From: CAWDDA01 sp963813345
GTDB taxonomy: Bacteria; Acidobacteriota; Blastocatellia; RBC074
Length of the DNA stretch: 29,155 bases
Assembly: GCA_963813345.1 (NCBI GenBank)
Contig: CAWEYR010000005.1
Location: 1 to 29,155, forward strand
Direction: 5' to 3'
The notes beneath the pieces are model-generated. The model worked only from the letters and a program-made list of their open reading frames with translations. It searched no databases and was not told where the DNA came from. A program made the position numbers and the translations under genes. How positions within the stretch are numbered: position 1 is the first letter of the stretch; each line of letters starts with the position of its first letter. Below are positions 7,557-15,839 of the stretch, in pieces.

Positions 7557-7571
7557 CACCGCGGAGCGGTG
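7557..7571. repeat. GGA-loop hairpin
   Basis: CACCGC-GGA-GCGGTG, a perfect 6-bp hairpin with a GGA loop, followed by GAGAACGTAGCC. It is the same design as the hairpins inside the nested palindrome that starts eight bases later, and probably the left part of that repeat element. Confidence 0.6.
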
Positions 7572-7578
7572 CGAGAAC

Positions 7579-7749
7579 GTAGCCAGGGGTTGAGTCATCG
7601 AAACCCCTGGTCGATTCCATTGACCAATTGCATCCCGGAGGGATGCGAGAAAGACGATATGTTTCACCGGACCTTTCTCGCATCCCTCCGGGATGCAATC
7701 GTTCATACGAATGCGATCCAGGGGTTTCGAAGACTCAACCCCTGGCTAC
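7579..7749. repeat. Nested 171-bp palindrome (element 1)
   Basis: Three pairs of matching arms are nested around a short centre: 7579-7596 with 7732-7749 (18 bp), 7599-7610 with 7718-7729 (12 bp), and 7627-7653 with 7673-7699 (27 bp). Every arm pair is perfect. The innermost arms themselves contain a hairpin GCATCCC-GGA-GGGATGC. The intergenic gap 7509-7860 otherwise holds small GC hairpins (for example TTACGCC-TCC-GGCGTAA near 7755) and no gene. Confidence 0.85.
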
Positions 7750-7860
7750 GATCTTTTACGCCTCCGGCGTAAGGCGGATTCCAAAAAACAAATGTCCAAA
7801 ACTCCAGTGCGCTGCTTCGCAGCGTCAACGTAGGCCTTTGGACTTCGCAAAATATCCAGA

Positions 7861-8400
7861 TCAAGGATGAGAATATAGATCATCGCTCTCAACATCGAAT
7901 ACTCGATTCAAGCGGGAGCGATAGTTTTCAAACGCGATCTGGGCTCCCAGCTCAAGTAACTGTTCTTCAGAGAACCGAGCGCGTAAGCGTGTGTACAGGT
8001 CGTCTGAGATATCCGCAGGCGCAACGGCCATCGAGTCCGCTAGTTCAATCACAAGGCGCTCCAGGTCATTGAAGACGGTCAGGTCGCTTCCTAAAAGTGC
8101 GAGCAGCTTCTCGTCGGTTAAACCTGCTTTTCTGCCGACCGCAGAATTGATGTCCACTCAAAACGGACAGCCTACCTTCGCTGCAGTTCGAACCTTCGCC
8201 AGCTGAATGTAGCGCAGTGACACTCGCCGTTTTCTGTTCAGACCCGCTTCCATGGCAATGCCACCCCAGACAATACCGGGCACACGCATCTGCAGCTTCA
8301 CCGGCGTAAGGTCCTTGCCGAACATCTTGCGCATTACGCCGTAGAACCACCGAAGATGCCACGGCGCTTGCCTTTTCTCTAACCCTGATATTCGAGCCAT
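7861..8400 (-). CDS. AhpD/carboxymuconolactone decarboxylase-like protein, probable selenoprotein (CPFU)
   Basis: Two frames that look like separate short genes (8400-8158 and 8157-7861) are one reading frame interrupted by a single TGA at 8160-8158. Read through, the protein is 179 residues and matches a complete CMD-family protein: MARISGLEKRQAPWHLRWFY, KELA-like helix RRVSLRYIQLAKVRTAAKVG, active site, then DINSAVGRKAGLTDEKLLAL, LERLVIELADSMAVAP and LGAQIAFENYRSRLNRVF. Relatives carry CPFC at the active site; here it is C78-P-F-TGA81, so the stop sits exactly on the second redox cysteine. A hairpin with a GGU-starting loop follows 17 nt after the TGA (see the SECIS entry). I infer selenocysteine at residue 81 and a peroxide- or thiol-linked redox role. 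The gene is 19 bp downstream of the TldE gene and probably in its operon. The alternative is a simple nonsense mutation. Confidence 0.75.
8130..8146 (-). promoter_or_regulatory. Bacterial SECIS-like hairpin
   Basis: On the minus strand, beginning 11 nt after the in-frame TGA, TTCTGC (8146-8141) pairs perfectly with GCAGAA (8135-8130) around the loop GGTCG (8140-8136). Bacterial SECIS elements lie just after the UGA inside the coding region and carry a small apical loop that begins GG and is followed by U. The loop here starts 17 nt after the TGA, about the same distance as in E. coli formate dehydrogenase mRNA as I recall it. Confidence 0.6.
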
Positions 8401-8419
8401 GGCGTATGCACGGCATGGT

Positions 8420-9769
8420 TCAAACCGCTTCGGAAAGTGAAGTGAAATTGAAGACCTTCAGCTTCAACGCGGGTAATAGTGAAGAATTGCCGCCGCCGCC
8501 TTCGGAACCGCCGACACGCTCCGACACTCCGATCATTTCGACATTTCCCGGTGCGAGCATCTGCGTGATCGACTGATTGAAGCGGAAGTTCTTAACCGGA
8601 TAGCTGATCTTACCGTTCTCGATGAGCCATACACCATCGCGCGTCAGGCCGGTCGAACTGGCCGTGCGCGCATCCGTCCCGCGAATGTACCAGAAGCGGC
8701 TGACCAGAATTCCGCGACTGGTCGCCTTGATCATCTCGTCGATGCTCGATGTTTTTGCAGAGCTTTCAAGGATCGTATTCACCGGCCCGGGTGTCGGTTC
8801 CTTTCCTTTTTGCTTCGCCCAGAATCGGTTGTAGATCAGATTCTCGAGAACACCGTTTCTGACTATGTAGAGCTTCTCTGCGGGAAGTCCGCCCTGCGAC
8901 GATTGCGATCCCGGAAGCTCCGGGTGCCACGGATCGCTGTAAATGCTGATCCGCTCGTCAAAGATCTTCTCGCCGAGTTTTGTTTTACCGCCGGGGGCAG
9001 AGTATGCGCTTCTTCCTTCTTCGGCATTTCGCGCGTTGAACCCATTCGACAGGTTGCCGAGCAAATCTGCTACAGCCTGCGGTTCGAGTATTACGGTGTA
9101 ACGACCGGGATCAAGAGCCTTTGCGTTTGCACCTTCCAAAGCTTTTCGGACCGCTTCGCGAGCGATCCGTTTTACGTCCAAACGGGCGACATCGTAATGG
9201 CTGCGAAGAAAATATCCTGAGCTTGTCCCGTCAGCCGTGCGTGCAGTCATCGAAAGGCTGACGTTAGTCGATCTTTCGAAGTCAAAATTGCCGTTCTTTG
9301 TAGCCGTTGCCCCGGCTTGTGCCCGCGATGCATGAAAGCCGGCGCCAACCAGTTTGTTCTTCTGGCATTCGTCGATAATAGCGCCGATGTTGCTTGCCCG
9401 ATTTGCAAGTGACAGGTCGGCCGTCGCGTCGACGAAACTATTTACAGGCTTGTATGTTTGCTTCGACAGGGTCGGCACGTATTCGCGGTCAACCGGAGCA
9501 AGACGCGCGAGTTTTTCTGCCTGTTCGACCATAGCTTTCAGGCTTGCGTCGTCCAGGTCGTTGGTCGAAGAGCTGCCACGTTTACCGTCAATCCATACCG
9601 TCACGTTGGCACCGCGACTGACACGCTGGCCGCTCGTAAGGAAGTTATTACCCGCAAAGCGCAGGTGCGATAACTTGTCACTGGTTACGCTTGCGCTCGC
9701 ATCGTCAGCTTTAACGTAAGAGAGAATCTTATCGGTCAATGCTTTGGCTTCAGTTTCATTTAGTAACAT
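8420..9769 (-). CDS. TldE/PmbA-like subunit of a metalloprotease
   Basis: A 449-residue protein of the TldD/PmbA family, full length. It lacks the HExxxH zinc motif that its upstream neighbour has, as expected of the TldE-type partner. Family marks include the N-terminal LSHLRFAGNNFLTSG and RGANVTVWIDGKRGSSSTNDLD, RYTVILEPQAVADLLGNL in the middle, GGLPAEKLYIVRNGVLENLIYNRFWA, and the terminal NFRFNQSITQMLAPGNVEMIG. TldD-TldE heterodimers cleave unfolded peptides and mature ribosomal-type peptides such as microcin B17 in other bacteria. A ribosome site AGGGAGACGG lies in the 15-bp gap after the TldD gene. No signal peptide is visible although its partner has one, so where the pair meets is unclear. 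Confidence 0.85.
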   Translation of the reverse strand: MLLNETEAKALTDKILSYVKADDASASVTSDKLSHLRFAGNNFLTSGQRVSRGANVTVWIDGKRGSSSTNDLDDASLKAMVEQAEKLARLAPVDREYVPTLSKQTYKPVNSFVDATADLSLANRASNIGAIIDECQKNKLVGAGFHASRAQAGATATKNGNFDFERSTNVSLSMTARTADGTSSGYFLRSHYDVARLDVKRIAREAVRKALEGANAKALDPGRYTVILEPQAVADLLGNLSNGFNARNAEEGRSAYSAPGGKTKLGEKIFDERISIYSDPWHPELPGSQSSQGGLPAEKLYIVRNGVLENLIYNRFWAKQKGKEPTPGPVNTILESSAKTSSIDEMIKATSRGILVSRFWYIRGTDARTASSTGLTRDGVWLIENGKISYPVKNFRFNQSITQMLAPGNVEMIGVSERVGGSEGGGGNSSLLPALKLKVFNFTSLSEAV

Positions 9770-9784
9770 TGTTATCCGTCTCCC

Positions 9785-11365
9785 TTACGTCAATGATGGT
9801 GAGGCAGCAGTGTTCAATACGTTGATCTGGCGAAAACGCGCTACCGGGCAGCCGTGCGAAACGGCATTCGACTGGCCGGGTTCGCCCTTGCCGTCGTTGA
9901 AAGATCCCGGAATCAAATAGGTGGCCTGGCCGCCGAGTCCGTCGCACGCGCCCCAGAAATCGGTCGTACGCGATTGATATGCGACATCGCGCAACATTCC
10001 GACGATCTTGCCGCCTTTGATCTCCCAGAACGTTTGGCCGCCAAATTGAAAATTGTACCGCTGCTGATCGATCGAATAGCTGCCGCGCCCCATGATCAAG
10101 ATGCCCTTATCGACGCCGCCAATGAGGTCTTCCTGGGTGACATTTTCCTTTGCCGGTTCGAGCGACACATTGGGCATTCTCGGAAATGGAACGCTGCCCC
10201 AGCTATCTGCGTGCAGGCAGCCGTAGGAGGTTTTCTTTCCGATCAATGGTGCGAGATCGCGTGTCGTCTGCCAATCGACGAAAATGCCGTCCTTCACCAG
10301 ATGCCATTTCTGTCCCGCGACGCCTTCGTCGTCATATCCGACGGTCGCAAGGCCCTGCGGCTGCATCCGGTCGGCAACAAAATTGACGATCTTCGAACCG
10401 AACTGCAGCTTTCCGGTCTTGTCGGGTGTGAGGAAGCTCGTGCCTGCGTAATTTGCTTCCCAGAGCAGTGCCCGGTCGAGCTCAGTCGGATGCCCGACGG
10501 ATTCGTGGATCGTCAGGAAGAGATGCGACGGATGTAAGACAAGGTCGTATTTGCCCGGCTGAACAGTCTTCGCCTTGATCTTCATCACGGCTTCCTCGGC
10601 CGCCTGCTTCGCGTCAGCGATCCAGTCTTGTTTTTCTATGTATTCGTATCCGATAGCCTGACCTTCGCGCAGCGAGTTTCGTGACTGAAAATCACCTGAA
10701 GCTCGATCAATCGCGGTTACCGAAAAACTCGGATTACCGCGGATGAGGTACTGCTCGATCCGCGAACCGTCAGAGGTCGCAAGAAACTTCTGTTCGTTGA
10801 CCCAGGCCATCGACGAGTTAACAAAACTTACGCCTTTTACGGCCAATGCCGCTTCATTGAGCTTCAAGAGAAAGGCGATCTTGTCGTCAACCGGCACATC
10901 AAACGGATCTTTCTCGAATGAGCTCTTCCAGGATGTTACGACCTTCGGAGCCGGCACGAGATTGATCTTCCGTTTTTGAAACGGGGAATTGGCCTTCGCG
11001 ATGTCGACTGCCTCTTTTGTGACGCGCTGCACTTCCTGCTCGGTAACGAGTGGGCTCGCCGAAAACCCCCACGTTCCGTTTACAAGTACACGAACGCCAA
11101 ACCCGAAATTCTGGCCACTCGAAACATTCTGGATCTGACGCTCGCGCGTTGATACCGCTTCCATTCTGTATCGGTTGATACGGATGTCAGCGTAAGACGC
11201 ACCGAGCTTCTTTGCCGCTGACAGCGCCAGATCGGCCAGCGCATTCTTGTTGACTTCAATGAATGCAGTGGTCAAAGCGTGCGCGTCATAGACCCAACTC
11301 GGAAGCGTAGCCGTGCCGAGAGCGATGCCGGCAGTCTTTATGAAATCACGACGACGAAATGTCAT
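9785..11365 (-). CDS. TldD-like zinc metalloprotease with a Tat signal
   Basis: A 526-residue protein from ATG 11365, chosen for the GGGGGAG ribosome site just upstream; an upstream extension of 60 residues is repeat-rich and unlikely. The N-terminus MTFRRRDFIKTAG is a twin-arginine signal, followed by a hydrophobic stretch and a likely cut near residue 30. HESVGH at 287-292 is the HExxxH zinc site of TldD, and a further cysteine-rich segment GACDGLGGQ near the end may supply the third ligand. Most TldD proteins are cytoplasmic, so the Tat signal points to a periplasmic or surface form of the kind seen in Acidobacteria and some others. It leads the operon TldD - TldE - CMD. Confidence 0.87.
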   Translation of the reverse strand: MTFRRRDFIKTAGIALGTATLPSWVYDAHALTTAFIEVNKNALADLALSAAKKLGASYADIRINRYRMEAVSTRERQIQNVSSGQNFGFGVRVLVNGTWGFSASPLVTEQEVQRVTKEAVDIAKANSPFQKRKINLVPAPKVVTSWKSSFEKDPFDVPVDDKIAFLLKLNEAALAVKGVSFVNSSMAWVNEQKFLATSDGSRIEQYLIRGNPSFSVTAIDRASGDFQSRNSLREGQAIGYEYIEKQDWIADAKQAAEEAVMKIKAKTVQPGKYDLVLHPSHLFLTIHESVGHPTELDRALLWEANYAGTSFLTPDKTGKLQFGSKIVNFVADRMQPQGLATVGYDDEGVAGQKWHLVKDGIFVDWQTTRDLAPLIGKKTSYGCLHADSWGSVPFPRMPNVSLEPAKENVTQEDLIGGVDKGILIMGRGSYSIDQQRYNFQFGGQTFWEIKGGKIVGMLRDVAYQSRTTDFWGACDGLGGQATYLIPGSFNDGKGEPGQSNAVSHGCPVARFRQINVLNTAASPSLT

Positions 11366-11421
11366 TTTCTCCCCCAGGACATCGGAATGGATTGAATTTG
11401 GAAATGCGGGACGCACCAATT

Positions 11422-11450
11422 TTAATATAAGCCATTGAGTTTTGAAACAA
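11422..11450 (-). promoter_or_regulatory. Possible promoter of the TldD operon
   Basis: Minus-strand TTGTTT (11450-11445) and TATTAA (11427-11422) with a 17-bp spacer, about 55 bp before ATG 11365. Both boxes are moderate matches, but the region is AT-rich compared with its surroundings. Confidence 0.35.
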
Positions 11451-11535
11451 AGTCTCACGCGAAGCCGCGAAGAACGCGAAGGGGAAGAGCTAATTCTTGT
11501 TCTTCTTCGCGTCTTTGCGCGAAACCTCTGTGCAT
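11451..11535. repeat. Imperfect CGCGAAG inverted repeat
   Basis: ACGCGAAG-rich sequence (11457-11480) faces its imperfect reverse complement CTTCTTCGCGTCTTTGCGCG (about 11502-11521) across a short AT-rich centre. Runs of this kind are common intergenic repeats in Acidobacteria and other soil bacteria. A 98-codon frame crosses it but looks repeat-derived. Confidence 0.45.
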
Positions 11536-11779
11536 CAGCAATCACCTATATTAAATCGACTTTAGATCCCGATACGCGGGCGTTGATCGAAGTTCTTTCA
11601 CGAATCGAATTAGGCGAGCGGCGCATGATTCGGGCTGGCAAGACAGTCGGTGAAATCGCGGAAGACAGTCAGCACGTGCCGGACGCACATTCTGGAAAGA
11701 ATGAGCCTCAAGAACTCGCAGAGCTGATGCATACGTGATCTGGAGCGGCCTTTTGGAGTAACCGCTGCTGCAGTGCAAC

Positions 11780-11933
11780 CGGCTCCGGAGGAGCCCGAAT
11801 GTTTATAGAAACGATTGAAAGTAGCAACGAGCTCCGGAGGAGCGACATCCTCTTTCACGATTAGGTGCCGCTCCTCCGGAGCTCGCGTCATTTCTTCACT
11901 TGTGACTATAAACATTCGGCTCCTCCGGAGCCG
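11780..11933. repeat. Nested 154-bp palindrome (element 2)
   Basis: Outer arms 11780-11808 and 11906-11933 match over 28 bp with one extra C on the left. Inner arms 11829-11844 and 11869-11884 match perfectly over 16 bp. Each arm contains a CTCCGGAG hairpin core (for example GGCTCC-GGA-GGAGCC), giving the same arm-within-arm design as the palindrome at 7579-7749. A further hairpin GCGCTGC-GAA-GCAGCGC follows at 11937-11953. The gap 11366-12119 holds these repeats and the promoters listed but no gene I can support. Confidence 0.8.
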
Positions 11934-12021
11934 ATCGCGCTGCGAAGCAGCGCCAAGCGGGGGTTCGGCACGGCTTGTGTCACCGGGCTCGTCGCTCTTG
12001 GCGCTGGAATATCAGGATCTC

Positions 12022-12050
12022 TTGACGGGAAAACAACTTTGTCATATAAA
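12022..12050 (+). promoter_or_regulatory. Strong sigma-70 promoter of the radical SAM gene
   Basis: TTGACG (12022-12027), a 17-bp spacer and TATAAA (12045-12050): five of six bases match in each box. Expected start near 12057, giving a leader of about 63 nt. The leader contains a 12-codon frame, MEVLKMSVSKNR (12067-12105), which ends just before the AAAGGGAGG ribosome site; its significance is unknown. Confidence 0.65.
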
Positions 12051-12119
12051 GTACTAGTCGTGGCAAATGGAGGTGCTTAAGATGTCGGTTTCGAAGAACA
12101 GGTGAAAGGGAGGTCCTCA

Positions 12120-13541
12120 ATGAGACGCGTAAAACTCATTCTTCCAGCTTTGACCGAGGCTACAAGCCCTTTCTGGCGGCCGATCAAGTACTCGCTCTTT
12201 CCGCCGCTCGGCCTCGCGACTCTCGCTGCCTATCTCGATCCGGACCTCGAAATCTCTCTCCAGGACGAGCACGTTGAAAAACTCGACCTCGACGATCAGC
12301 CCGACCTGGTTGTCATTCAGGTCTACATAACTAACGCATATCGCGCCTACAAGATCGCTGATCATTATCGCGCGCGTGGTTCATATGTCGCACTCGGCGG
12401 TCTTCACGTCACATCGCTACCGGATGAGGCGGCCCCGCACGCCGACTCAATTTTTCTGGGGCCCGGCGAGCACACCTTCCCGCAGTTCCTCGAAGACCTG
12501 GCAGCTGGCGCGCCAAAACGCCGCTACGAGTCAGCGGTCCGTACTCTGGAACAGTTGCCGCCCATACGTCGCGACCTGATTCAGCGACATCGGTACCTCG
12601 TGCCGAACTCGATTGTCGTCTCAAGAGGCTGCCCCCACCATTGCACTTTCTGCTACAAGGACGCTTTTTTCGAAGGAGGGCGCTCGTTCTACACTCAACG
12701 CGTAGATGACGCGCTAGCGGAGATTGAACGCCTTCCCGGCCGGCACCTCTACTTCCTGGATGATCACTTGTTCGGCAGCGCGCGGTTCGCAAGAGATCTC
12801 TTCCGCGGAATGAGAGGAATGGGCCGCGTCTTTCAAGGAGCCGCAACGATCGACTCGATCCTGCGTGATGATCTGATAGAAGAGGCAGCGGCCGCAGGGC
12901 TTCGCAGCCTGTTTGTCGGGTTCGAGACGCTCTCGACGAGCGGTCTCGAAAGTGGAGGCAAGCGCCAGAACCTCGGCCGCGACTACAGCGAGGTCGTACG
13001 CCGGCTCGACTCTCTCGGCGTCATGATAAACGGCAGCTTTGTCTTCGGCCTCGATGGAGACGGTCCCGAAGTCTTTCCGCGCACCGTAGACTGGGCGGTC
13101 AAGGCTGGACTTACCACGGCCACGTTCCACATTCTCACACCGTACCCTGGGACTGCGCTGTACACGGACATGGCGGCGCGAGGCCGGATCGCGACGTCGA
13201 ACTGGGACCTCTACGATACGCGGCACGTTGTGTATCACCCATCACGCCTGTCACCGGAAGAACTGAAGCGCGGTTATGACTGGGCCTATGAAGCGTTCTA
13301 CCGCTGGAGCTCAATCTTTAAGGGAGCGTCAACGCACGCGTCGGCCAAGCACCGGCTAAAGCATTTCGCTTACAGCGCGGGATGGAAGAAGTTCGAACGA
13401 GCATGGAATCTCGTCATCCGGATCAGGCAGTTGTCTCAGATGAGGCCTATTCTTGAGGCAGTTCTCGCGCCGGTAAAAAACTCGAATGATACCAGCAAGC
13501 TGAAGCTTGAACTCCATACAGGACAAACACCGATAGGCTAA
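12120..13541 (+). CDS. B12-binding radical SAM enzyme
   Basis: A 473-residue protein from ATG 12120 with AAAGGGAGG seven bases upstream (a GTG at 12102 lies ahead of that site and is rejected). Residues 1-140 look like a cobalamin-binding domain: PPLGLATLAAYL near residue 30, QDEHVEKLDL, VALGGLHVTSLPDEA and FLGPGEHTFPQFL. Residues 171-178, CPHHCTFC, are the CxxxCxxC motif that binds the 4Fe-4S cluster. The barrel continues with LYFLDDHLFG, AATIDSIL, GLRSLFVGFETLS, GVMINGSFVFGLDGD and FHILTPYPGTALY. Such enzymes methylate unactivated carbons or rearrange lipids, hopanoids and natural products. There is no biosynthetic neighbour to name the substrate. Intact, well expressed in prediction, and alone in its transcription unit. 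Confidence 0.88.
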   Translation: MRRVKLILPALTEATSPFWRPIKYSLFPPLGLATLAAYLDPDLEISLQDEHVEKLDLDDQPDLVVIQVYITNAYRAYKIADHYRARGSYVALGGLHVTSLPDEAAPHADSIFLGPGEHTFPQFLEDLAAGAPKRRYESAVRTLEQLPPIRRDLIQRHRYLVPNSIVVSRGCPHHCTFCYKDAFFEGGRSFYTQRVDDALAEIERLPGRHLYFLDDHLFGSARFARDLFRGMRGMGRVFQGAATIDSILRDDLIEEAAAAGLRSLFVGFETLSTSGLESGGKRQNLGRDYSEVVRRLDSLGVMINGSFVFGLDGDGPEVFPRTVDWAVKAGLTTATFHILTPYPGTALYTDMAARGRIATSNWDLYDTRHVVYHPSRLSPEELKRGYDWAYEAFYRWSSIFKGASTHASAKHRLKHFAYSAGWKKFERAWNLVIRIRQLSQMRPILEAVLAPVKNSNDTSKLKLELHTGQTPIG

Positions 13542-13845
13542 CGACCGGGTTCCTCTGCAAGAACGTCCTTCTGTCAGATACCGTAATTCTTTGCCCAGTG
13601 GCCGTTTCCCATCGAGCCTTTAGCGGCTGCCATGTCGCGTTCTGAAGAGAGCTGAGGCCTCACGTCAACTGCATGAGGCTTGCTGCCAACCACAAACTAA
13701 AGTTTGAACTCAAACCCCATGAGTTTGAGTTCAAGCTTTAGCTTGCCGCTGCCGCGTAAGCGGCAGCCTGGAGTTTGGCCATTCTTGAGCCGCGAAGCGG
13801 CAAAAGAATTTTAGCCTGGCGCGTAAGCGCCAGGTTCAGTATCTG
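13542..13845. other. Repeat-rich gap before the group II intron
   Basis: No gene. It holds repeat copy A (13694-13790), the hairpin GCTGCCGC-GTAA-GCGGCAGC (13748-13767), CCGC-GAA-GCGG near 13790 and CCTGGCGC-GTAA-GCGCCAGG (13815-13834). The last hairpin ends 11 bp before the predicted intron 5' end. Confidence 0.7.
13694..13790. repeat. Dispersed repeat copy A (AAGTTTGAACTCAAAC palindrome)
   Basis: Begins with a near-perfect palindrome, AAGTTTGAACTCAAAC and GTTTGAGTTCAAGCTT around CCCATGA, then a GC hairpin, then GGAGTTTGGCCA. The same series recurs at 27253-27341, where it is interrupted after TTTGGCCA by what looks like an IS end. Confidence 0.75.
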
Positions 13846-14472
13846 GTGTGCCGAGCATGTTTCGATAGCTTGAGGGTGCAAGTCCCCTTGTCCAACCTGA
13901 TGGAGGTGAAGGACTAGCGAAGCGCAAGGGCGTCGTCGCGAGGCGGCGTCTGAAGGAAGCGTGGAGCAAACACGCGAGCCGACGAACAGGAACCGGATAG
14001 AGGCGTTAGCGTCGGACGAGCTGGCCAATGACAGCGAAGTCCATATCCATCAAGGACGCGAAGCGTAGATCCGGCGGTTGTGCGTGGAAGGCGGTCGAAG
14101 CTTACCTCGGGAGATCTGCCGTCTGTCCCGGAATACGAGACTGAGAGGATCGCGAGGTCCTCTGACCGGACGGCAGAAGTCAGCAGAGGGCGTAGTAGCG
14201 GCGTCGGTTTGCCGAGCGGGACACTCGTCCGAAAGGAGAGAAACAGCCGGTGCTCGCTGAAACCGTGACAACCGTGAAGGCCCGAACGGTCCCCGCAAGG
14301 GGTTGAATGGAGCGGCCAGTAAGCGGCCCGAATCTCATGGAGCGACAAGCGGCAGAAAATCCAGCAAGACCTGGCCTTCCCGGAGGAGAGTAGGAGTGAA
14401 GCTCCGAGGGCCTCGCGGGAAGGGTCCGAATCGTCCGCGGCGAAGCGCGGAACCCGAAAGCCCGGCCAGTGA

Positions 14473-15738
14473 TTGAACGGTCTGATGGAGGAAGTCTGCG
14501 AGCGAAGAAATCTGCGAAGAAGCATTGCGGACGAGTCCGAGGCCAACAAGGGTGCGCCGGGCGTCGACGGAATGACCGTCGAGAGTCTGCTGGAATACCT
14601 CAAGCAGCATTGGCCAACCATCCGGGAACAATTGCAAAGCGGCACCTATGAGCCGCAGCCGGTGAAACGCGTGGAGATTCCCAAGCCAGACGGAGGAGTG
14701 CGCAAGCTTGGCATTCCGACGGTCCTGGACCGTTTCATCCAGCAGGCGGTCTTGCAGGTGTCTGCAGAAGCGTTGGGACCGGACGTTTTCCCCGAGCACA
14801 GCTACGGCTTTCGCCCGCGACGCTCGGCTCATCAGGCGGTGGCGGCGGCCCAAGGCTATATCGCCGAGGGCTATCCGCTGGGTGGTGGACCTCGATCTGG
14901 AGAAATTCTTCGACCGAGTCAACCACGACATCCTGATGGGTCGCATCGCCAAGCGGGTGAACGACAGCGAATGCTGCGGCTGATCCGGGCGTTTCTCAAC
15001 GCGGGGGTCTTGGAAGAACGGGTTGGTGAGTCCGACGGATGAAGGGACGCCGCAAGGCGGTCCGCTGTCTCCCCTGTTGTCGAACATCGTGCTGGACGAC
15101 TTCGACCGGGAGCTGAGCCGACGTGGACTCAGGTTCGCCCGGTACGCGGACGACTGCAACATCTACGTTCGCAGCCGGCGGGCGGGTCAGCGGGTGATGC
15201 AAAGCGTCACGCGATTCCTGACTAGGCGAGCTCAAGCTCAAGGTGAACGAGCAGAAGAGTGCGGTGGCCCGACCTTGGGAGCGGAAGTTTCTGGGCTTTA
15301 GCTTCACGACCGGCAGGGCGCCGAAACGGCGGATCGCGCCGAAGGCCCTGGTGCGGTTCAAGGAGCGGGTTCGGGAACTGACGCGTCGGACGCGGGGCGT
15401 GAGCCTGGACGCGATGGTCACGAAACTGTCCCGCTATCTTGCAGGGCTGGCGTGGCTACTTCTGGTTCTGCGAAACGCCCTCGGTGTTGCGAGGACTTGG
15501 ACTCGTGGGTCCAGCGACGGCTGCGTGCTGTCGTCTGGAAACAGTGGCAAACGGGCAAGACGAAGTTTGCGGAATTGCGGAAGCGGAACGTGGTCAAAGC
15601 GACCTGGCGGCTCAAACCGCGGGAAGCCCTCACGGCCCGTGGCGGCTCGGCAAAAGCCCGGCCTTGCACATCGCCTTCCCAACGCGTATCTTCGACTTCG
15701 CTCGGACTTCCCAAACTGGCTGTCGTCAATCGCTTAAC
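14473..15738 (+). pseudogene. ltrA: Group II intron reverse transcriptase/maturase, multiply frameshifted
   Basis: The protein can be followed through all three frames. It begins with NGLMEEVCERRNLRR, then NKGAPGVDGMTV, RRVEIPKPDGG-like VKRVEIPKPDGGVRKLG and EHSYGFRPRRSAHQAV. Next come VVDLDLEKFFDRVNHDIL, MLRLIRAFLNAG, DEGTPQGGPLSPLLSNIVLD and the catalytic FARYADDCNIYV. The maturase part follows: LKVNEQKSAVARPWERKFLGFSF, KRRIAPKALVRFKERVREL, GYFWFCETPSVL and AQTAGSPHGPW. Shifts are needed near 14877, 14960, 15025, 15225, 15455, 15500 and 15595. All motifs, including YADD, survive, but no continuous product can be made from the sequence as given. Either the intron is dead in this copy or this part of the assembly is poor. 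Confidence 0.85.
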
Positions 15739-15746
15739 CAACCGAA

Positions 15747-15776
15747 CCGCCGTGTACGGACCCGTACGCACGGTGG
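15747..15776 (+). ncRNA. Group II intron domain V
   Basis: An 8-bp lower stem (CCGCCGTG with CACGGTGG), an internal bulge and an upper stem built on TACGG and CCGTA. This short hairpin is the catalytic core and most conserved part of group II introns. It lies about ten bases after the reverse transcriptase stop, as expected. Confidence 0.7.
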
Positions 15777-15839
15777 TGTGACAGGGAAAGCTAGCGATAG
15801 CCTACCTATGTCGATCAAGAAATCCCGAGCCCGGAACGG

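Larger units (their letters stand above)
13846..15810 (+). mobile_element. Group II intron (degenerate)
   Basis: The 5' end is placed at GTGTGCCG (13846), close to the usual GUGYG start, and is followed by about 600 bp of GC-rich non-coding RNA domain sequence, including GGGTGCAAGTCCCC. A reverse transcriptase follows. Domain V is visible at 15747-15776: CCGCCGTG pairs with CACGGTGG around a TACGG/CCGTA inner stem. A likely domain VI follows, and the 3' end is near 15810. The intron sits 11 bp after a GTAA hairpin, reminiscent of introns that insert after terminator-like hairpins. The exact 3' end and the intron class are not settled. Confidence 0.75.

Noticed and set aside
7579..7749. CRISPR array or tandem repeats
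   Set aside because: The repeats are inverted and nested, not direct repeats with regular spacers, and there is no cas gene.
9854..10537. Plus-strand frame of 227 codons
   Set aside because: Opposite the TldD gene; the minus-strand HExxxH protein explains the region.
11442..11738. Plus-strand frame of 98 codons between TldD and the radical SAM gene
   Set aside because: Its first third is the CGCGAAG repeat, there is no ribosome site, and the rest matches nothing I recognise.
13914..15162. Overlapping minus-strand frames across the group II intron
   Set aside because: They oppose the intron RNA domains and the reverse transcriptase; GC-rich RNA often leaves long false frames.
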